Shown: positions 19,718 to 30,984 of the stretch, one piece after another
Layout: each line of letters opens with the position of its first letter
Numbering within the stretch: the stretch's first letter is position 1
Source of the DNA: Fagopyrum homotropicum
Taxonomy: Eukaryota; Streptophyta; Magnoliopsida; Caryophyllales; Polygonaceae
NCBI GenBank assembly: GCA_033239125.1
Contig: BSWB01000008.1
Span: forward strand, 10,880,001 to 10,944,000
Direction of reading: 5' to 3'
Length of the DNA stretch: 64,000 bases
The notes under the pieces: generated by a model
Database searches by the model: none
What the model was told of the DNA's origin: nothing
The model's input: the letters and a program-made list of their open reading frames with translations, nothing else
Position numbers and translations under genes: made by a program

Positions 19718-21406
19718 ACGCCCCCCGAGTTTGGTCAAGCTAATGACCTTAAAGAAGCGCTTGGTGGGAGGCAACCCATTGGTAACATTTTTCTTTTCTT
19801 AATTTGCTTTTGTTTATAGATTTTTCTATCTTTGTGTGTGTTTTGTCTACTTTGTGTGTGTGCTAGAACATTAGTGGCGTTGGAGGCCTTGCTTGACATA
19901 GGAATGATGATGATGAAACCCTCATCAATTATGGGTGGAGCGGACGCAGAACTTGGACGGCTAGCGGTGCCTAGCGCGGGTCCCAAAGCTTTGATGGATG
20001 CTTAGAGCTCTCTACCATGGTTGATAGGATCATCAAACGTCAATTCACTATTGAGCAATCCCAAATACCATAACAAACCATTTTTACATTGTGAGAACCT
20101 TCTTTCACTCTCTTTACTTGTACACCACATTGGGGATAATGTGTTTCTAAGTATGGGGTGGGGTTTGCATGATCCTTTGCATGATGAGCATCTAGGATAG
20201 TTTAAAATCTTCACATGTCTTGCATTGTACATACTTAAATCGAAAATACCATAAAAATTCAGAAAATTTAAAAATTTTCTGTGCTTTCTAGGCTTGGATA
20301 TGATCCTAATGATGAATCTTGTCTTGTGAATTGGCTATGGATGGCCTCATGTGTTAGGATTAATGAACGCATATGTGGACTTGAACTACTTCTCTTGAAA
20401 TTCGATCTATGAATGATTTGTGACCATGATGTTTGCCTAGAAAGGATTGAGTAGTGAAGATCGAAATTACATGATAGTTCTTGCATACCATCTAGGAATG
20501 AATGAGGCAATTCAATCTTTCTCTACTTCTCATCTTAATCATGATTGCTTGAACACCTCAATTGAGATAAATTTGACCTCTTTTAACCCATCCGGGAATA
20601 GGAGCATGCTAGTGTGTTGATGTGTGTAAAAAGCAAGTGTGAGGTGAAGTTGTTGATGAAAAGAACACCATGCATAAAATGCTGAATTTGTTGTGAAAAG
20701 TGTAGCCAATAATATAGGTTTGGGGACATTGGTTTAAATGACAAATAACTCGGTACACTTCACATAATCGGGTGTTGGTGCCTTGCCAAAGTCAAATGAA
20801 CCAATAGTCCTAACGAGCTTTGGTATGTGTGCCCGGTGTGGATGCACCTCGAAAACTAAGAAAAAGCCCGAGGACGGCTAATCACCAAGGTTTCGGCTTT
20901 TGTACACCAATGCCATTGTCTCAAAAACAAGTCAAAGAAAAAGAAAAGAAAGAAAAGATAGAGGAAAATATACACTTGAGGGAAGTTGATCGAGGACAAG
21001 GATGTGGAGTTAGTTCCATTCCCGGATTAGCATCACATAACCTAGAAATCCCCACCCAATCACTACATTTCTTGGCCCTTTTATCTCACAAGACCTTATG
21101 ACCTATTTGCATGTTTGTAAGACTTAGTGATTTAGATTGGATGTACTCTTGACCTTCTTGACTTCTTCATCTTTACATTTCATGCATACTTTTGAGTTAA
21201 GTACAATTGTCTCTTCATGCTTTCATTTGTTTGATGCATGATTGCTTGTCCTTTGCCATGAAACATGACTTTGAAGGTGATCCAAAAATAGAAGCACAAA
21301 CCCAAAAAGATTTTGCCATTTTTTCTACATACATAAATCATGTCATCTCTTAGTCTATAGTTGGGAATTTGCTCGGGGACGAGCAAACCTTAAGTATGGG
21401 GTATTT
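19718..21406 (+). other. Non-coding 3' region of A1
   Basis: 1.69 kb between the integrase stop and the 3' LTR. It is conserved in A2 (56517-58164) but has no conserved long ORF, so no env is present. A short motif CTAAGTATGGGGTGGGG at 20148-20164 repeats the terminal polypurine sequence TTAAGTATGGGGTATTT and is preceded by ACATTGGGGATAATGT, so a second plus-strand priming site is possible. Confidence 0.75.
21391..21406 (+). promoter_or_regulatory. Polypurine tract of A1
   Basis: TAAGTATGGGGTATTT directly precedes the LTR start TGATAACACG at 21407, with CTCGGGGACGAGCAAACC upstream. The tract is short and not purely purine, but identical in A2 (58149-58164). Confidence 0.6.
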
Positions 21407-23242
21407 TGATAACACGATTTATGACTTAGTTTTAGGAAATCATTTAGATAGATTTCTCACTCATTCATGCATGGTTTAGCACTAGTTCACGACGTTTTGC
21501 ACTCAATTCATGTATTTTGCCGAGATAGACGTCTACACGGACTTGTGCGCGTTTTATAGGTATTTCGGGAGATTTAGGAGCAAAACGATACGTTTGAGGA
21601 TCGTTCATCTAGATGACACACCCTTGGACTCATTAGGACAGAAGTTAAAGGCTAAGAAGGACTCATGGAGCCTTGCCAACACTTGCCATGCACCAAATCA
21701 CAGTTTAATGATCCAAGGCGAAGTTTCTGCACAGAATCACGGTTCTCTGACATTCCACGGCCGTGGAATCAACCGTGGATTTTGCCAGATCCTTGTGACA
21801 GTTGTGCCACGACTCTCATGGCCAGCTCATGCAAGTTTGTTATAAAAGTGGTCCTTCATGGGCTGTGAGAGGCAGCTGGGAGTTTGGGGAGCAGCTCATC
21901 CATTATCCATTTCTCTCTAACAAGAAAATATTCTCTCAACAAGAAGTTTTTCTAGGAAGGAAAGTGTCAAAAAGAAGAAGAAGAGCTCCATTGGAGAGGA
22001 GAAGAAGAACACACACTATCACCACACTTGATAGTTTTGTAGTGAAGAGTCCCGGATTTTATTTCTAAGAGTTGTATGAATCATTGAACCTTCCTTTGGA
22101 AGGATTGTAAGTCGTTCTAATTCTATTTTCAGCTTGGTTTTGTTTTAGTTCACTTGTCCATCTCTTTTCCTTAATTATCTTGCAATGGATGTTATGATTT
22201 TATGTTTGTTTGTCTCGATTTCTGTTATGAACGTTGTAGGCTAAATTGATGTGGTTCTAGGGTAAGGAAAGGATGGTTATGGCTAGGGCTATGATAGGAC
22301 GGACTTAGATTTACCTTTGGATGACTTGTGTTTATGAACGTAGCTGCTGTTAGAAATCAAGGGTAGTTCTTGTCTGACCACGGCCGTGGTTTAGGTAGAA
22401 CAAACCGTGATTTTCCCTGGTTTGAAGGGTCTTGCCTTAGATCAATAAAATGTTGAAATCCTAAGTGTTTGTTGAGTTTAATCTACCCTAGGGTAACCTA
22501 GTGTTAGTAACTAAGTGTTAGGAAAGACTTACCCGGTAATCCTTGCTCTTAGATTCTAAAGACAACAAACCTTAGGTAGTGGTGAGCCTAATAAGCCGCC
22601 ATTGGATTAGATGTGCTAGGATAGTTGTTTAGGACTTTCCTTTCCAAGACCTACCCGGTAAGGATAGGTTAGACCCCTAATTAACAATCCCGTTTGTGTA
22701 GAATTCCTACCCTTAGGTTCTTAGAGACTTACCCGGTAATGAGACCTTAGGAGTGGACTAGTTGGACCATGAGACCTAACCGGTAATTGATCCCAATTTA
22801 GAAACACTTAATCCCAACATATCATAGTTAATCCAAGGAACAAATAGATAACTTGAGTCCTATGCCATAACCGGAACTTCCAACCCCTAGAATCCGTCTT
22901 TTCTTTCTTTGATCATTGTCTTGCTTAGCTTGTTTATTTATGTTGATTCCTAGTTTAGTTTGATTGTTTACTTTGCATGAATTTTGATCTGTGATTGATC
23001 ACCAAAAACCAACCAAAAACATTTGAGATTTTCTTTTCTTTATTTCCTTCTCTTCTTTCAACCTAGATCTTTACTAAATTCAATCAAAATTCGAATCAAT
23101 TTCACCTTAGTCTTTGTGTTCGACCTCGGAATTCTAACCCTTCTACAAACGTCCCGTACACTGCGGGTTTCGCTAGGTAGTTAGGAATTAGTTCGAGTTA
23201 TAAATTTAAAACCCATTTGCGCATCACGATCTTAGCGTAACA
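21407..23242 (+). repeat. 3' LTR of A1
   Basis: 1836 bp, near-identical to the 5' copy, including the palindrome (21752-21769) and TATA box. It is followed by the CCGCA duplication. The largest local difference from the 5' LTR is near 22984-23003. Confidence 0.95.
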
Positions 23243-23247
23243 CCGCA

Positions 23248-23473
23248 CAAGAAGCGTAGCATTATGAAGACATGAGAGTGGTCCGAAGAAGCAATGAATG
23301 ACCGATGATTATGAAAACTGGATACAACAACTTAGGAATTCTTCAATGGGTCATATTAACAACCTAAAGACGCGAATCAAGAAGAGTGGAGTATAATCAC
23401 GCTTAGTGGTTGAAGTGATATTACAATCAAGGTGGAAGGCTTCCCAGAAAATCATAAGCATGGGTGTTAAGAT
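23248..23473 (+). other. Remnant of element F interior, no gene
   Basis: Continuation of 11693-11997 across A1. No coding region recognised. It ends at a TGTAATATCC LTR start on the plus strand, without a clear polypurine tract. Confidence 0.4.
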
Positions 23474-23802
23474 GTGTAATATCCGGAATTTTTATTCTAG
23501 TTAATTCTGTAGCAAACCGGGTTTCGATCCGTTGATCCCATCTGTCTACTTAGTCGGACACAATATCTCGAAATTTTATCATTTTATGTAACCTCGCTTC
23601 ATATAAAATGATAAGATTTTTATAGCAAACCCTAATCCATCAAACCCTAGTGTATAACATGACTTGTCCTTGACAAAGTCATGACGTCCTTTTGACTAGA
23701 CCAAGACGAGACTATGACGAGATTTGACGAGACCGTGACAAGAGCATAACAAGGCCATGCATGGGCTTGACAAAGCCATGACACGTTTTGACAAGGTTGT
23801 GA
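23474..23802 (+). mobile_element. Tekay-like LTR start, plus strand, truncated
   Basis: TGTAATATCCGGAATTTTTA and the following ~200 bp align with the minus-strand LTR start at 11521 (shared blocks include TTTTATCATTTTATGTA and CATATAAAATGATA). It continues into a set of GACAAGGCCATGAC-like short repeats (23660-23800) and is replaced by gag sequence from about 23803. It may be the beginning of the 3' LTR of F, whose tail would be 29414-29481. Confidence 0.6.
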
Positions 23803-24141
23803 CAGAGAGTGACTCAGGCGCCGGCTGTGACTGAGAGGAGAGTTGAGGCTGACAAAGCTCCTGCTGGGTCTAGAGGCCCGAGACCGGATGAGTGGTTGAA
23901 GGCTTTCAACTCCTTGAAAATTCCCTCATTCAATGGAGAGATAGGGTTGGAAGTGGAGCATTAGATAGGGCACGTAGAGACTGCACTGGAGGCGATACGT
24001 TGCCCAGAAGATAGACAGGTGGAGTTAGTACAGACCTTGTTCACGGAGGAGGCTCATTCCTGGTGGAGGATGATTCGTAGCCCAATCACCAGTTGGGAGC
24101 AGATGAGGAGCAGTATTAGAGAGAAGTACTGCCCTGCCTCG
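23803..24141 (+). pseudogene. gag: Tekay-like gag fragment, plus strand
   Basis: One frame gives RPDEWLKAFNSLKIPSF, GLEVEH, ETALEAIRCPEDRQVELVQT and EEAHSWWRMIRSPITSWEQM, the conserved chromovirus Gag core, also seen at 61320-61560 and, on the minus strand, at 26596-26871. It has an in-frame TAG (near 23963) and no start or end. At about 24141 it is joined directly to minus-strand RNase H sequence of element G, forming a head-to-head chimera. Confidence 0.75.
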
Positions 24142-27100
24142 TTCAGCTACCACATTCGCCTTCCCCGGGTGGTATAAGATCTCAAGATCAAAGTTCTTGA
24201 TCAACTCTAACCATCTCCTTTGGCAGTTATTCAACCCCCACTGAGTGAATATGTACTTCTAACTCTTGTGGTCTGTGAAAATCTGGCACGTAGCTGCGTA
24301 CAGATAATGCCTCCAAATCTTCAAAGCGTGAACAACGACAACTTACTCGAGGTCATGGGTAGGGTAATTCTCCTCATACGTCTTCATCTATCTAGATGCG
24401 TATGCTATAACCTTACCCCTCTGCATAAGAACACATCCCAAGCTAAGCTTGGATGCATCACTGTATACCACAAAATCCTCAATGCCTTCTGGCTGAGCTA
24501 AGATAGGAGCAGAGATCAACCTCTTCTTCACCTCCTCGAATCTCTGCAGGCACGGCTCGGACCATACAAATCTCGTACGTTTCCTCAGCAAGGAAGTGAG
24601 TGGTCGGGCAATAACTGAAAAGCCCTCCACAAAAAGCCGGCGGTAGCCCGTCAATCCTAAGAAGCTGCGTACTTCCTTAACGTTCTTAGGAGGTGGCCAC
24701 GATACTACTGACTCGATCTTCACCGGATCTACCTTGATCGCTTCAGCTGAAACGATGTGATCAAGGAATGCCACCTCGGACATCAAAAACTCACACTTAG
24801 AGAGTTTTGCGTAAAGCTCTCAATCCTGCAAGACTTGGAGTACGATCCTTAAGTGTCCAACATGCTCCTCTCTACTACGAGAGTATCGCAAAATGTCATC
24901 TATGAAGACAACTACAAACTAGTTTAGGAAGTCGATGGAGATGCTATTCATCCACTCCATGAAAACTGTGGGCGCATTCGTGAGCTTGAATGGCATCACT
25001 ACAAACTCATCGTGACCATACCTTGTCCGAAACGCCGTCTTGGCTATGTCCTGCTCTCTCACCCTCATCTGTTGATAACTGGATCTCTGATCGATCCGTG
25101 AAAACACTGAAGGTCCATGTAGCTGGTCCAAAAGGTCGTCCATACGGGGCAATGGGTACTTCTTCTTGATCGTCACCTTGTTAAGCTCTCGGTAATCAAT
25201 ACATAACCTCATCGACCCGTATTTCTTCCTAACGAAGAATACCGGTGTGCCCCAAGGAAATACACTATGGAGGATAAAGCCCTTCTCAGATAACTCCTCG
25301 AGCTGCTTCTTAATCTCAAGCATCTCGATAGATGCCATATAGTAAGGAGCCATCGAGATCGGTCTCGTCATGGGCTCTAGATCAATGCCAAAGTCTACAC
25401 TCCTCTGTGGAGGTAAACCTGATGTCTCTCCAGAGACGTCGGTAAAATCGCATGCTACCGAAATTTCCTCCAACGTTGGACTCGTACTATCCTTCATATC
25501 ATAGCACCAGAAACAACACTGCCCGATAAGTCTCGCAACTTGGACTGCATTGATGAATGTACCGGTCTTCCCGAGATCCCATCCTTGGAAAATCTCCACA
25601 GGGCCTGACTCTGTAGTTAACATCACTATTCTCTTAACGATGTCTAGAACAACCTAATGTCGATCCATCCAATCCATGCCCAGAATAACTTCTTCGTGTA
25701 CTAAGTATATAACGAAGAACCCAACTGGCCAATTGCGACCTCTCAATCTAATAGGGCAATCGCGAACATCTCGGGTACCTCTAATCTTACCCCCATCAGG
25801 TAATCCCATAAATAAGGGTCTCCCCTCTACGGTAACTAAGGTCAATCTATCTACGCATGCATATGATATAAAGGAATGCATAGCACCGGTATTGAAAATA
25901 ACTTTGACAAGAAAACCATTATTATGAATGGTACTTGTGGTCGTTGGCGTTATCGGCTCTACAACACTCCTCAGCTCATAAACTCTAGCTGACGCATATC
26001 TGGTGTCAGCGGGACCTCCAACTCGTCCTCTATCTCTCCCTTGTCCTTGAGCGGAACCTTGAGGAGCGGTAAAGCCAAGAGCTCTTTGTTGCTGCTGATA
26101 CTGAGCTCCCTGACCACCTCTTGCAACGCTAGCAGGTGAAGATCCCTATTGAGATAGCACCTTGCCTTGACCGCAAAATGCAGCTCTGTGTCCCGGCTTA
26201 CCACAAGAAAAGCAAGTCACTAGAGTCTTCTTGCAATCAGCTCTCATGTGTCCAACACCTCTGCGGTAAAAGCACTACCGTCACCCGTCGAAACTCTATA
26301 TATACTGTTGGAAACCAGAGTGTGCCGGCGTCTAACTACGCCCGAATTCAGTTGCTACAGCTCCAGTACTGGTTGGTCCAGTCCTTTGCCTCTTCTGAGG
26401 ACCTCTTATCTTAGAACCTCTCCTCTAACCCGGTCGGTCTATCTCATAAGCAGATGCTCTATCCGGATAGTCCGTCAAGGAATCACAATGGAAACCAGCA
26501 AGATAAGAGCGTGTAAACTCTCTCAATCTCCGAGAGAAAAGGTAAACATGCTGATCCTCAAATGGTGCAGACGGACCCAACAGAGATAACTCCTCCTAAA
26601 ACTTGCTGATAATCTCAACAATCGGGATATCCTCGAATCCAACCTCGAGAAAATCCTGAAGGCAATCTCTCCTCATAGCTGCAGGGCAATAGCAATCCCT
26701 GATCACCGTCTTCATCTGCTCATAGCTGGTGACCTTACTGCGAACGGTCATCCACCAGGAATGACCATGATCCTTCAGCAACCTCTTTGCTATGTCGACT
26801 CGACATCTCTTTGGGCAATCAATCGCCTTCATAGAAGAATCCAGCTGTCCTAGCCACAACTCCATCTCCAACCCGGTCTTTCCTTAGAAAGAAGGAACCT
26901 TCAGCTAGTTGAAAGCCTTCAACCAACAGTCGGGTCTTGGCTCTCTCGCCTCGTCTGAAACTCTGGCATCCTCAACAACTCTAGAAGGTGTAGCAACAAC
27001 ATGTGTAACTCTCTATGAAACTCAGCCGATCTTGCGGGTACTGGCGGCGCTAGTGCAGGTCCTCCAGTCCTGATAGCATCCTCGACTCTCTACACATATT

Positions 27101-27387
27101 CGAGATATGTAGAAACTTCGATTGACACTCGACCGTACTCAGTCGATTGTGCCCTCTGTGCTCGGACCTAGCAGCGGTCCTGTTCCCAACCTCAGGAACA
27201 ACACTCTTACCAACTTCCACGACAAACACCTCAACAAAGGGATGGTCAACAACTGGGGCTTGGCCCCGACTTCTAGCTAGTGGAGGTCTATCTGCACGTC
27301 CTTGTCCACAAACGGCTGGTGGAAGAGGTAGTCGACCCCTTCCTCGCCGGCTCGCCCCATAGCAGATGTAGCTCTAGTATGTGCCAT
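24142..27387 (-). pseudogene. gag-pol: Degraded Tekay-like gag-pol of element G
   Basis: On the minus strand the start is the ATG at 27387 (MAHTRATSAMGRA). The Gag core is at 26596-26871, followed by two zinc knuckles at about 26160-26280, one damaged (CFYRRGVGHMRADC) and one intact (CFSCGKPGHRAAFC). The protease is at about 25650-25890 (MHSFISYACVDRL, VILGMDWM) and the RT at 24390-25400 (CIDYRELNKVTIKKKYPLP, VVMPFKLTNAP, FIDD with a stop just before it at 24917). RNase H is cut after KANVVA at 24142. Integrase and chromodomain are missing. Many stops and frameshifts mark an old copy. The 5' LTR with primer site lies to the right. Confidence 0.85.
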
Positions 27388-27650
27388 TTGCGATAGGGAT
27401 ATAGATATATATAAGGCAACGCTACAACTAAAGCAAAAATCCAGGAAAAGCATATAAAGGCCAACATATAATAAAACTAACTGTTGAGATCCGTGGAGGT
27501 AGTGGTGGTCGCCCGTACATCTATCCCAAACCGACGAGTTTAACCCCCTTTTGAAAATGTAGACCCCTTGCGGGTTCTGTATATTTATCTATTCGACCTT
27601 TATAAGATTTCACGTTCCATTGTTGCCAACCTAGACCTCTGATACCATAT
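27388..27650 (-). other. Leader and primer site of element G
   Basis: The primer site TGGTATCAGAGG on the minus strand (27636-27647) matches the tRNA-iMet type with a final C-to-G change. The leader toward gag carries the GTACGGGCGACCACCACTACC-type block shared with the D and F leaders; the intervening sequence has no gene. Confidence 0.75.
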
Positions 27651-29413
27651 TATAACACCCCAAGTTCTAGGAACTCGAAGCGTTACGGGCTAGGACATCA
27701 CAATGGGTCCCAACCCTCAGAGTATGAACGACACAACGATCTTACAACAAGGCACAAATAAATGAAAACCAAAACTGAATATAAAACTAAAGGTTTAAAC
27801 AAAGGAAGTGTAAAAGATTCACAACCGAGTTCAAACAAAGGAAAAACAACAACAAAAACATAAACCCGATCCCGTCCTATAATGTACGGAAACTCCGACT
27901 GACCACACCATCCAAATCACTCAGCAACACCTATATCTTGCAAGACATCTACAGCATCGGTATAAACCGTTAGCTAACATTCTAGATATCAGAAAGACAG
28001 TAAAGGCGCAAACACATATAAGGTAATATAAACAAATAATAGGCTCGCACTCAGCCGGTTATTATCTTTCATTAAGGTTAAACCCTTTACGAATTCAACT
28101 TATGTTGTAACACGATGATCGCTACGATCATGCCTCTGTCCCCTTTCACCAAAAGGAATAGAACGTATGCATCCTTCCGTCACCTGCTGGACTGGTCACA
28201 AGAGCACCTCCCAGTTTTTGCATTTTGAACTGGACAAGCGGTTACCGCCCGGTTATAATACACTTGGGCCAATTAAGGTATAACAAGGTCAATCCTATTC
28301 CGGTTATCAGCTATATCATAAACCACAACAAAAACATCCAATACAATCCAACTAATATACGGAATAAATCTAAGTAAGTCCAAGGGACTTACCTCACTCA
28401 GATAATAATGCAACAACTTAGTTCCCGAAGGATAGGAAGGAAGGAATGCCTGCTCAAACAAGGCATTCAGAATCAAGAACCGAAACAATTGCTAGTTGTC
28501 TATAACTTCTAGTCTCCATGATCTCTAAGAGATCTCCACAAGCTAAGTTCTCAAACTTAGTCTTACAGATTACTAAGGGTCAACAACAACATCATAAGCC
28601 AAGGGAAGGAACGAAGAAAGTAAGGAAGGAAGCAGCTCACCAAAGACGGAGATACTACAGAGGAAACCGCAAGGGTGGCTGGACAGACCGCGAGGGCGGT
28701 AAAACAGACAGCCGCAGGGGTGGCTCTGTGTAGGTGTGGGGGCGGCGGTGTGACAAAAACTGATGTCGACTCCTTCGACAAAAAGGAACACAACAAAGGT
28801 CAAAGCTTGCTTCTCTCAACACACATACACACGTCACAACTCAACCAAGAAAGCTTATGAACATCAACGAACCAACAACGGGAAGGCCAACAAGAATCAA
28901 AGCTCAAACTTGTTTCTTGGAGAAAAAGAAAAGGAAGAACGAATGAAGAAAGCAAAACAGAAGGGAAATGAATGCAACAACTCATGAACGTGAGGAAGAA
29001 ACAAAGAAGGAGAAGACTTACACGTCCAACAAGAGATCACAGGGAAGGAAGGCTGCAGCTTTCGAGGTTGAAGGAAAATGTATGCAAGAAACGCAAAAAA
29101 GAAGAGAAAGAAAGAATTTATAGGGAACGGTGGAAAAAGATAGAAGGAAGGACGCTCTAGGGTTTAGGAGATCCTAGAAAGCCGGCCCAAAGATATAAAA
29201 TCGGATCTTCTATGAAAGGAAACAAGATAGAAACAAAAAAGGAGCGAAGATCTTCGTGATCTGGGTCTACCGCACCCGCGGCTCGACTCTGTCGCGACCG
29301 TGGTTGGCCGCAGGGGCGGCCACTGTCACCGCGGGGGAGGTGACAGACACGGCTTGCCTCCGGGCGTCCACTGTCACCGTGGGGGCGGTGACAGCCAAAA
29401 ACCAGCTATTACA
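27651..29413 (-). mobile_element. Tekay-like 5' LTR of element G, minus strand
   Basis: 1763 bp; on the minus strand TGTAATAGCTGG ... GGGGTGTTATA. It is homologous to D' and D (GTCGAAGGAGTCGAC at about 28766-28780, CCGCAGGGGCGG at 29308-29319, the GTTAGCTAAC block near 27970). A TATA-like TATAAAT lies at about 29114 on the minus strand. The terminal CA has become TA. Confidence 0.85.
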
Positions 29414-29481
29414 AAGGGTCGGAACCCATTGTGAGGTTCTAGCCCGTAACGCTTCGAGTTCTCAGAACTTAGGGTGTTACA
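29414..29481 (+). mobile_element. 68-bp LTR 3' tail, plus strand
   Basis: It begins GGGTCGGAACCCATTGTGAGG and ends CTTAGGGTGTTACA. It closely resembles the end of LTR F (8530-8594) and, in inverted orientation, the end of LTR G (27651-27718). No primer site follows, so it is an outer LTR end. It is probably what remained on the right when element G inserted into the 3' LTR of F. Confidence 0.65.
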
Positions 29482-30424
29482 TTATTTTACTACAAACCTC
29501 TTGTAAATTATAATTGTTTCAATTGTTTTATGATATCAATTTTCTCTTTATAATTCTTTAATAAATGACACTAAAGTTGTGTGTATATAAATATATAGGT
29601 ATATATATGATTGTGTGATGTATGATATTTTTGTCTTGATTTTGACATGAAAGACGCCGCAAAATTAGTTCCCAACACGGTTGATGTATATTGGATGGGA
29701 CGGGAAATTTCAATCTAATTATAGAGCCGCGAGTAATAACATCAATACACGGTTTACAATATATGTAAGGAGTATAACATGAGTATTTAGTGTTTAATAA
29801 ACCTAACATTCTCATGTACGTCGATGAAATTGATGTAGCTATAGTAACCGGAAACCCACCAGAGTGCCGATAAATGGGGAACATATTAATCTGTAACATT
29901 TGATAAATCCTTTCGAAATTGATTAACCACTATAATATGTTTTAAATATAATTTTATTTTGTCACAAGTTAGTAATTAAGTAAGAAAAGTAATTAAAGGA
30001 TGACAAATACAAAATAAAAAGAACGAATGGTTATCCATAACACGTAAATTGAGTTCTAGACTATATCATCTTTTGAGATAATTGGTGTATAAAAGACTTT
30101 TTTGTATATAAGACACAAAATAGGGCCCTAGTATTTAACAATTTTTACCAAAAGATAAATTAGATATTAAGATGATCTTTATTAGGCATATTTTAAGGCG
30201 AGATAATTAAATACTAGAATATATTAATTATGTTAAAAGATAAATAGATATTGAGATATCCCTATTAGTTAGTTACCGATTTTAAGGAGAGATTTATGCT
30301 AAAAGGTAAATTAGATATTAAGATTATCTTTATTAGGTAGTTACCGATTTTAAGGAAAGATAAATAAATATTAGAATATATTAATTATGCTAAAAATAAG
30401 GAAACCGGTTAACAAATTTTGGTA
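29482..30424. other. AT-rich sequence without transposon hallmarks
   Basis: No LTR, primer site or coding region is recognised. Diverged direct repeats of about 90-150 bp occur at 30149-30390, with repeated blocks such as TAAATTAGATATTAAGAT and AGAATATATTAATTATG. The stretch may be host intergenic DNA, and its right part could be the upstream region of the putative exon at 30430-30660. Confidence 0.4.
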
Positions 30425-30429
30425 ACCCC

Positions 30430-30437
30430 TATAAAAT
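30430..30437 (+). promoter_or_regulatory. Possible host-gene TATA box
   Basis: TATAAAAT follows the AT-rich repeats and precedes a GC-richer transcribed-looking stretch. A 9-bp inverted pair TTTTTGGCG / CGCCAAAAA (30460-30468, 30480-30488) lies just downstream and resembles E2F sites (TTTSGCGC-like). Confidence 0.35.
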
Positions 30438-30462
30438 CACCCCAATCGCCCAGTTAGGATTT

Positions 30463-30714
30463 TTGGCGGTTGGTCGTCTCGCCAAAAAGCAGTCTGCTTC
30501 TCCATTGGAAGAAACTGCTCGGAACCGAAGGAAACCTTCACGTGGGAAAAGACAACTAGATCGAAGAAAAGGTGCGTGCACGAAGAGACCTCCTTTGATG
30601 AAGGCGGCTGCAAGGCTTCAATTAATCGCGGATCTAGTAAGGTTTCTCTTTCGATTGTATGTTTCTCTTCTTTTTTTAGCTTATGTGTGTGGTTCGTGTT
30701 CTATGTGTCGTTGA
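30463..30714 (+). CDS. Possible truncated host ORF, unrecognised
   Basis: The frame MAVGRLAKKQSASPLEETAR continues to about LQLIADLVRFLFR (30654). It is basic and has no motif I recognise. The codons for DLVRFLFR (30631-30654) recur exactly and in the same frame at 48431-48454, across the whole transposon stack 30725-48430. Alternatively the CTA|GTAAGG at 30636-30644 is a splice donor and the frame beyond it is intronic. The downstream end is cut by LTR C at 30725. Whether this is a gene at all is uncertain. Confidence 0.3.
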   Translation: MAVGRLAKKQSASPLEETARNRRKPSRGKRQLDRRKGACTKRPPLMKAAARLQLIADLVRFLFRLYVSLLFLAYVCGSCSMCR

Positions 30715-30902
30715 GTGAATACAGTGTAACACCCCGAATTCTTGGAACTCGGAGAGCTGCTGGTTATGACCTCACAATTGGTCCCGACCTTGGTTTAACA
30801 ACAACTTTACTAGGATCTTACAACAAGGCACAAATGTATTTAAATTCTTTGAAAATAACAAACACTATATGTATGAATGAACAACACATGACAGCCTTAC
30901 AA

Positions 30903-30905
<3 letters not shown>

Positions 30906-30981
<76 letters not shown>
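30906..30981. repeat. (TA)n-(GA)n microsatellite
   Basis: About 49 bp of TA repeat followed by 27 bp of GA repeat, directly at the left end of the small inverted-repeat element; a shorter TA tract (31246-31261) lies at its right end. Confidence 0.97.

Positions 30982-30984
<3 letters not shown>

Larger units (their letters stand above)
11998..23242 (+). mobile_element. Complete Athila-type Ty3/Gypsy element A1, TSD CCGCA
   Basis: A full-length element of 11,245 bp: 5' LTR 11998-13832, tRNA-Asp primer site 13839-13856, gag-pol 13974-19717, a 1.69-kb non-coding 3' region, polypurine tract near 21391 and 3' LTR 21407-23242. The 5-bp target duplication CCGCA is perfect (11993-11997, 23243-23247). 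By eye the two LTRs differ at roughly 30 positions, so this is one of the younger insertions. Lineage is assigned from the primer site, the DLGAS protease, FMDD RT and the GWRMCIDYRKLN motif. No env-like reading frame was found, although some Athila elements have one. Confidence 0.95.

Noticed and set aside
19735..19986. Env-like ORF on either strand after Athila integrase
   Set aside because: The short frames in 19718-21406 and 56517-58164 are not conserved between A1 and A2 and have no signal peptide or membrane pattern worth calling.
28518..29160. Cluster of overlapping short ORFs rich in Lys/Arg
   Set aside because: All lie in LTR G, whose real orientation is minus; purine-rich U5 sequence gives such frames by chance.
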